Positions 59,428 through 64,000 of a stretch of DNA of 64,000 nucleotides are shown here, one piece after another. The DNA is from an uncultured Eubacteriales bacterium. Its GTDB lineage: Bacteria > Bacillota > Clostridia > Lachnospirales > Bianqueaceae. Position numbers and translations under genes: made by a program. The DNA lies in the NCBI GenBank assembly GCA_902493345.1, contig CABUPM010000001.1, positions 1 to 64,000 of the forward strand, read 5' to 3'. Each line of letters begins with the position of its first letter. The stretch's first letter is position 1. The notes beneath the pieces are model-generated. The model saw only the letters and a program-made list of their open reading frames with translations. It was not told where the DNA came from and ran no database searches.

Positions 59428-60076
59428 GTCCCTCGTGGAAATCGGTCAGAATATAGTCTGACCGATTTTTTAGATGTTCCCAGTCAGACTGAGAGGAAGG
59501 ATCATAGACGGCGCATACATAGCAGCCGCTGGCCTTGGCGCCCTGTACGGCGTGAAGTGTATCCTCAAATACCAGGCACTGCTCCGGAAGACAATGAAGC
59601 TTCTGGGCAACATGGCAGTAGAGATCGGGATGCTCTTTGCCGCATGAAGTGACCGAAGTATCGGTCATATAATCAAATAATTCCAGCACGCCTCCGGCAC
59701 GCATGGCGCTTTCGTAGAATTCCGGCGGAGAGGCCGTGGCGAGGGCCAGGAGGATTCCATGGGATTTTAGTTCACGCAGATACCAGGCGGCGCCGGGCTT
59801 CAGCTTCAGCTGATGGGCATAGGCCTCTCGGGCCATCTCCTTCCACTCCTCCACTATGGCTTCCGGCGTCTCCGGAAGGTGATACTGCTGAATGGTGTAT
59901 TTGGCTCCTTCATTATATCCCATCCGCTTCATGGCCTCTGTATACTCCGGCGTGAGCGGGATCCCACGCTTTTTCAGAAACCGTTCGTCGATCTCTTCCC
60001 AGAGTCCCATGGAGTCCAGAAGGGTTCCGTCCATATCAAAAATCGCACATTTTAATCCTATCGGAAAATGAAACAT
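59387..60076 (-). CDS. HAD-superfamily phosphatase (beta-phosphoglucomutase-like)
   Basis: This 229-residue protein has HAD motif I DMDGTLLDS (nucleophile Asp), motif II LALATAS, motif III Lys in CGKEHPDLY and motif IV VFEDTLHAVQGAKASG, with an alpha-helical cap between motifs I and II. Such proteins dephosphorylate sugar phosphates or similar; the substrate is unknown. AGGAGA precedes the start. The last codons are shared, antisense, with the MATE gene and its terminator. Confidence 0.9.
   Translation of the reverse strand: MFHFPIGLKCAIFDMDGTLLDSMGLWEEIDERFLKKRGIPLTPEYTEAMKRMGYNEGAKYTIQQYHLPETPEAIVEEWKEMAREAYAHQLKLKPGAAWYLRELKSHGILLALATASPPEFYESAMRAGGVLELFDYMTDTSVTSCGKEHPDLYCHVAQKLHCLPEQCLVFEDTLHAVQGAKASGCYVCAVYDPSSQSDWEHLKNRSDYILTDFHEGPMPSAAVPTAHNT
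59439..59473 (+). terminator. Terminator of the MATE gene inside the HAD coding region
   Basis: A 12-bp perfect stem (AAATCGGTCAGA, 59439-59450, with its complement at 59457-59468), loop ATATAG, is followed by TTTTA on the plus strand. On the minus strand the same bases encode RSDYILTDF of the HAD protein and no T-run follows, so the signal is directional. Confidence 0.8.
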
Positions 60077-60098
60077 CGTATATCTCCTATGTAACGCA

Positions 60099-60126
60099 GC
60101 AGCCTGTCGGATCTCCGGCAGGCTGC
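60099..60126. other. Inverted repeat between the 56-residue gene and the HAD gene
   Basis: GCAGCCTGTCGG-ATCT-CCGGCAGGCTGC forms a 12-bp stem with one wobble pair. On the minus strand no T-run follows; on the plus strand TGTATTTTATT follows. It may be an mRNA-stabilising or weak terminator hairpin after the small gene. Confidence 0.5.
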
Positions 60127-60133
60127 CTGTATT

Positions 60134-60304
60134 TTATTCGTAATGATCCTGAGAACGGTTCCGGCTCTCGTTGTGGGAATGATTCTGTTCCTTCTGCTTC
60201 CGGACGCGGTTCATACTGCGGGTGTTGTCAGAATACGGCTCTTCCTTCTGCTCTTTGTTCTGACCGGTAGGACAGTTATTCTGAAAACGATTCTGATTGG
60301 ACAT
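60134..60304 (-). CDS. Small hydrophilic protein, 56 residues
   Basis: This 56-residue product is very rich in Asn, Gln, Arg, Lys, Glu and Ser (MSNQNRFQNNCPTGQNKEQK at the start, RNRSQDHYE at the end) with no hydrophobic core. AGGAGG lies 8 nt before the ATG, strong evidence that it is translated. I do not recognise a family. Composition recalls small acid-soluble or other minor spore proteins, but no motif proves this. Confidence 0.6.
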   Translation of the reverse strand: MSNQNRFQNNCPTGQNKEQKEEPYSDNTRSMNRVRKQKEQNHSHNESRNRSQDHYE

Positions 60305-60382
60305 TCTAAGATCCTCCTAAAATGAAATTATGAAGCCTGCGGAAATAGTCTGTCCGATCTATCGTTTTTTACACAAGGAAAA

Positions 60383-63300
60383 TTATTCTTTTTCGGTTGG
60401 AGGTGTAATTCCGGCATTACGATAAGCGACGGCCAGCATCAGCTTGATACGGTTGAGCTGGTTCACCTCCGAAGCACCGGGATCATAATCCACCGCCGCA
60501 ATGTTAGCCTTCGGATACATTTTACGGATGGGCTTGATCATGGACTTGGCGACAATGTGGTTCGGCAGGCATGCAAAAGGCTGCACACAGACGATATTAT
60601 TGACGCCGTGATCCATGAGCTCTACCATCTCCGCTGTCAAAAACCATCCTTCTCCGGTCTGATTGCCAAGAGAGATCAGCGTCTCCGCATAGCGCGCCTT
60701 GTCCTGAATATGAATCGGCGGGCGGAAGCGCTTGGAATTTTTAAGCGCGGTAACGATCGGTTTACGGTACATTTCGATTGCCGCGATTGCCAGATCCGAG
60801 ATCTTTTTGGTTTTGACAGACATACCCAGATGCTCCGCTTTAAAGGTGCTGTTATAAGCACAGTACAGGAAGAAATCCAGAAGATCCGGCACGCAGACTT
60901 CGGCTCCTTCATTCTCCAATACTTCTACCAGGTTATTATTGCCTGTCGGATGATATTTAACCAGAATCTCACCGACAATACCGACTCGCGGCTTCTGAAT
61001 ATCCAGCAGCGGCATGGTATCGAATTCTTCTACCATTTTCCGGATATTCTTGCGGAAGGTGATAAGATTGCCGCTCTCTACATTGCGGGTCGCGATGGCG
61101 TTCCATTTCTCATAAAGAGCGTTCGCGGCTCCCTTTTCTGTTTCATAGGGACGTACACGGTACAAAAGATGCATGAACAGGTCGCCATAGACAAGTCCCA
61201 TCATCGCACGGTTGATCAGGGCCGGAGTAAACTGAAAACCAGGATTGCTCTCCAGACCGGCCGCACTGACAGAAATGACAGGGATCTGCGGCATTCCGGC
61301 ATCCCGCAGAGCTTTACGGATAAATCCGATATAGTTTGACGCACGGCAGCCGCCGCCTGTCTGTGAGATCAGGAGGGATACATGATTGAGATCGTATTTA
61401 CCGCTCTTCAGCGCGTTCATCAGCTGTCCTACGACAAGAATCGATGGATAGCAAGCGTCATTATTGACGTATTTCAGTCCTTCGTCCACAGCGTTCTGGT
61501 CCACGGACGGCAGAATCTCTACATTATATCCGCTCTTACGGAACGCGGGCTGCAGCAGTCTGAAATGAATCGGCGACATCTGAGGCGCCAGAAGCGTATG
61601 GTTCTTCTTCATCTCCTTGGTAAATACGACCTTTTCAAATTCATACTTAGAAGGCCGTACGGTGCAGGCGGAAGAAGCCTGCATCTCGTCGCGCTCATCC
61701 ACAGAAGCCTTCAGGGAACGCAGACGGATTCGAATCGCGCCCAGGTTGCTGCCCTCATCGATCTTGATCATCATATAGGTCTTGCCACGGGACTTCAGAA
61801 TCTCCTGTACCTGTTCAGAGGTAACAGCGTCCACGCCGCAGCCGAAGGATACCAGATGCACCAGTTCCAGCTCCGGATGCTCGCCGACAAAATCAGCGGC
61901 ATTATACAGCCGGGAATGATAGCTCCATTGATCCAGTACGCGCAGAGGACGTTCCAGATGGTTATGATGCGCAACCGCATCCTCGGACAGCACGGCCATG
62001 CCAAGGCTGGTGATAATCTTTTCCAGGCCATGGTTGATCTCCGGGTCCACATGATAGGGGCGGCCGGCCAGGACGATTCCTTTGCGGTTCTTTTCTTTCA
62101 GCCAAGCCAGGATGGTGTCTCCCTGCTGGCGTACATCTTCACGATAATGTTCCCGCTCCTTGTAGGCTTCATCCAGCGCGGAAGAAACCTCTTCTGGAGT
62201 GAGTCCGTCATAATGTTCTGAAAGTGTTTTGAAGAGCTCCTTTGCGACACTCTCCGGATTGTCCAGATTGAGGAAGGGATTCATGAATGTGATATGCTCC
62301 TCCTCCAGGGCTTCTACATTGTGCTTGACTGTCTCCGGATAAGAGGTTACGATCGGGCAGTTATAGTGATTATCGGCCCGCTTCTCCTCTTTTACCTCAT
62401 AGAACACACAGGGATAGAAAATGCTTTTGATTCCCTTGTGAATCAGATTCATAATGTGTCCGTGTACGAGTTTGGCGGGATAGCATACGGACTCAGAAGG
62501 AATGGTCTCCATACCCTCTTCAAAAATGGCCTTGGAAGAACGGGCGGAGATCTGTACACGAAAGCCCAGCTGTGTAAAGAATGTAAACCAGAACGGGTAA
62601 TTCTCATACATATTCAGGGCCCGCGGCAGTCCGATAACCCCCCGCTTGGCGTCTTCCGCCTTCAGGGGCTTATAATAGGCGAACAGCCGGCGATATTTAT
62701 AATCATACATGTTCGGGATCTTTTCGATCGTTTTTTCGTCCTTGCCGGCACCGCGTTCACAGCGATTGCCGGAGACAAAACGTCGGGTTCCGAAATCATT
62801 GATGGTAAGCAGACAGTTGTTGGAACACTGTCCGCAGCGTGTCAACTCGGTCTCATAGGTGAAATCCTTCAGCTCCTCCGGACTGATCAGATTGCTGCGG
62901 GAATGTCCATCCCATTTGTTCTGAGCGATCAATGCCGCGCCAAAAGCGCCCATGATTCCGGCGATATCCGGACGTACAACATCATGGCCCGTGATCTTCT
63001 CAAAGGCACGAAGCACGGCGTTATTGTAGAAGGTTCCGCCCTGAACGATAATCTTATCGCCCATCTCAGCATAGTCACGGATCTTGATAACCTTCTGCAG
63101 AGCATTTTTTATGACAGAATATGACAATCCTGCGGAAATATCGCCGACACTTGCACCCTCTTTTTGCGCCTGCTTGACGCGGGAATTCATGAATACCGTA
63201 CATCTGGAGCCCAGATCGATCGGGTACGGCGCCATAAGCGCCTCAGAGGCGAAATCCTGAATCTTCATATTCAGAGACTGTGCAAAGTTTTCCAGGAAGG

Positions 63301-64000
63301 AACCGCAGCCGGAGGAACAGGCCTCGTTCAGAAGAATGTCCTGAATCACCTGGTCCTGGATACGGATGCACTTCATGTCCTGTCCTCCGATATCCAGAAT
63401 AAAGGAGACGCCGGGCAGGAAATGCTCTGCGGCCTTATAGTGAGCCATGGTCTCGATCTCACCCATATCTACATTATAAGCGGCCTGAATCAGCTTTTCA
63501 CCGTAACCAGTGACACAGCTTCTGGCAATGTAAGCATCATGAGGCAAAACATTGTAGATTTCGCTCAGGATGGAACGGACCTTGTCCAGAGGACTGCCCT
63601 CGTTGGATCCGTAGTAGGTATAGAGGATCTCCCGATCCGTACCCATTACGACGGCCTTGGTGGTTGTAGAACCAGCGTCGATTCCGACAAATACAGGTCC
63701 CACGGTCTCCGTCAGGTTCCCACGGGCAACCCGGTCCTTCTCATGACGCTGTACAAATTGAAAATATTCATTTTCGTCTTTGAATAGCGGCTCCAGGCGG
63801 TGTACCTCATGGTCCGCTTCATTTTCCATATGCTGCGCGCCCTGGTAGATCTCATCAAAATCATGGACCTTTCCGTTCCAGGAACAGAACGCGGCGCCCA
63901 TGGCCACAAAGAGCTGAGAATTCTCCGGCACAATGATATGCTCCGGAGTCAAATGCAGCGTCTCAATAAAACGATGGCGCAGCTGCGGCAGAAAGTACAG
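60383..64000 (-). CDS. Acyl-CoA dehydratase activase-type multidomain protein (partial)
   Basis: This product of at least 1205 residues is open to the window edge, so its N-terminus is missing. The visible part has a BcrAD/BadFG activase domain: [30 protein letters not shown] and the Fe-S cysteines in [14 protein letters not shown]2229 region follows ([35 protein letters not shown]), then a C-terminal HgdB-like dehydratase part ([20 protein letters not shown]). Full-length relatives of ~1400 residues usually have a second activase domain at the N-terminus. Members activate or replace 2-hydroxyacyl-CoA dehydratases by ATP-driven electron transfer; the true substrate of this fused form is unknown. 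Confidence 0.85.
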   Translation of the reverse strand: MYFLPQLRHRFIETLHLTPEHIIVPENSQLFVAMGAAFCSWNGKVHDFDEIYQGAQHMENEADHEVHRLEPLFKDENEYFQFVQRHEKDRVARGNLTETVGPVFVGIDAGSTTTKAVVMGTDREILYTYYGSNEGSPLDKVRSILSEIYNVLPHDAYIARSCVTGYGEKLIQAAYNVDMGEIETMAHYKAAEHFLPGVSFILDIGGQDMKCIRIQDQVIQDILLNEACSSGCGSFLENFAQSLNMKIQDFASEALMAPYPIDLGSRCTVFMNSRVKQAQKEGASVGDISAGLSYSVIKNALQKVIKIRDYAEMGDKIIVQGGTFYNNAVLRAFEKITGHDVVRPDIAGIMGAFGAALIAQNKWDGHSRSNLISPEELKDFTYETELTRCGQCSNNCLLTINDFGTRRFVSGNRCERGAGKDEKTIEKIPNMYDYKYRRLFAYYKPLKAEDAKRGVIGLPRALNMYENYPFWFTFFTQLGFRVQISARSSKAIFEEGMETIPSESVCYPAKLVHGHIMNLIHKGIKSIFYPCVFYEVKEEKRADNHYNCPIVTSYPETVKHNVEALEEEHITFMNPFLNLDNPESVAKELFKTLSEHYDGLTPEEVSSALDEAYKEREHYREDVRQQGDTILAWLKEKNRKGIVLAGRPYHVDPEINHGLEKIITSLGMAVLSEDAVAHHNHLERPLRVLDQWSYHSRLYNAADFVGEHPELELVHLVSFGCGVDAVTSEQVQEILKSRGKTYMMIKIDEGSNLGAIRIRLRSLKASVDERDEMQASSACTVRPSKYEFEKVVFTKEMKKNHTLLAPQMSPIHFRLLQPAFRKSGYNVEILPSVDQNAVDEGLKYVNNDACYPSILVVGQLMNALKSGKYDLNHVSLLISQTGGGCRASNYIGFIRKALRDAGMPQIPVISVSAAGLESNPGFQFTPALINRAMMGLVYGDLFMHLLYRVRPYETEKGAANALYEKWNAIATRNVESGNLITFRKNIRKMVEEFDTMPLLDIQKPRVGIVGEILVKYHPTGNNNLVEVLENEGAEVCVPDLLDFFLYCAYNSTFKAEHLGMSVKTKKISDLAIAAIEMYRKPIVTALKNSKRFRPPIHIQDKARYAETLISLGNQTGEGWFLTAEMVELMDHGVNNIVCVQPFACLPNHIVAKSMIKPIRKMYPKANIAAVDYDPGASEVNQLNRIKLMLAVAYRNAGITPPTEKE

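Noticed and set aside
1..64000. CRISPR array, insertion sequence or prophage
   Set aside because: No regularly spaced repeats, transposase, terminase, capsid or integrase-cargo genes were found on either strand.

Overview
The window is a 64 kb piece of a Firmicutes (class Clostridia) chromosome. Gene content points most strongly to the family Lachnospiraceae. It holds an Rnf ferredoxin:NAD+ complex, ATP-dependent PEP carboxykinase, a rubrerythrin, sporulation genes (spmA, spmB, a SpoVAF-type GerA protein), the Firmicutes L27-processing protease Prp, and AGGAGG-type ribosome binding sites. Coding sequence looks to be close to 50% G+C, with AT-rich gaps between genes. There is no prophage, insertion sequence or CRISPR array; this is core chromosome with some lineage-specific parts.

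Layout. 1-10.8 kb (+): one unbroken run of ten overlapping or nearly touching genes behind a single near-consensus promoter: tadA, exopolyphosphatase, polyphosphate kinase, a tandem-ACT protein, a small membrane protein, a tandem-HD phosphohydrolase and a four-gene carbohydrate/glycerol-phosphate type ABC importer. A separately promoted lipoprotein follows. 11.7-16.6 kb (-): trpS, htpG, a DUF5721-like gene and a GltD-like flavoprotein. 16.8-23.7 kb: spmAB, pckA, a secreted coiled-coil protein, a short transcription unit that looks like a PhoP-controlled small RNA, and the TldD/TldE protease pair. 23.8-28.4 kb: a YhfC-like membrane protein, spoVAF, prs and a LUD-domain gene. 28.5-32.3 kb: an SOS cluster (lexA, a divergent yneA-like cell-division inhibitor, an XerS/XerD-like recombinase, ttcA) and rubrerythrin. 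32.4-36.9 kb (-): the rplU-prp-rpmA-obgE-yhbY-nadD-yqeK-rsfS ribosome assembly operon. 36.9-39.7 kb (-): a radical-SAM pair. 39.8-47.9 kb (-): the cell-shape cluster radC-mreBCD-mrdA-rodA-mgsA, preceded by a DUF4321 gene. 48.1-52.9 kb (-): the rnfCDGEAB operon, with rnfB broken. 53.1-57.8 kb: DUF378, an orphan P-loop protein, a frameshifted pepD, an RluA-type pseudouridine synthase and uxaC. 57.9-64 kb: tRNA-Thr(CGU), a MATE transporter, a HAD phosphatase, a 56-residue gene and a large 2-hydroxyacyl-CoA dehydratase activase-type protein that runs off the end.

The most interesting new signal is at 20738-20876. Four perfectly phased 11-bp direct repeats of the PhoP-box type overlap a promoter that drives a ~75-nt transcript carrying a UCUCCUCC anti-Shine-Dalgarno motif and an intrinsic terminator. 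This looks like a phosphate-starvation small RNA. It lies about 10 kb from the polyphosphate kinase/exopolyphosphatase operon. The other unusual points are two frameshifted genes (rnfB, pepD), a complete LexA-box array, and a terminator built into the coding sequence of a convergent gene.
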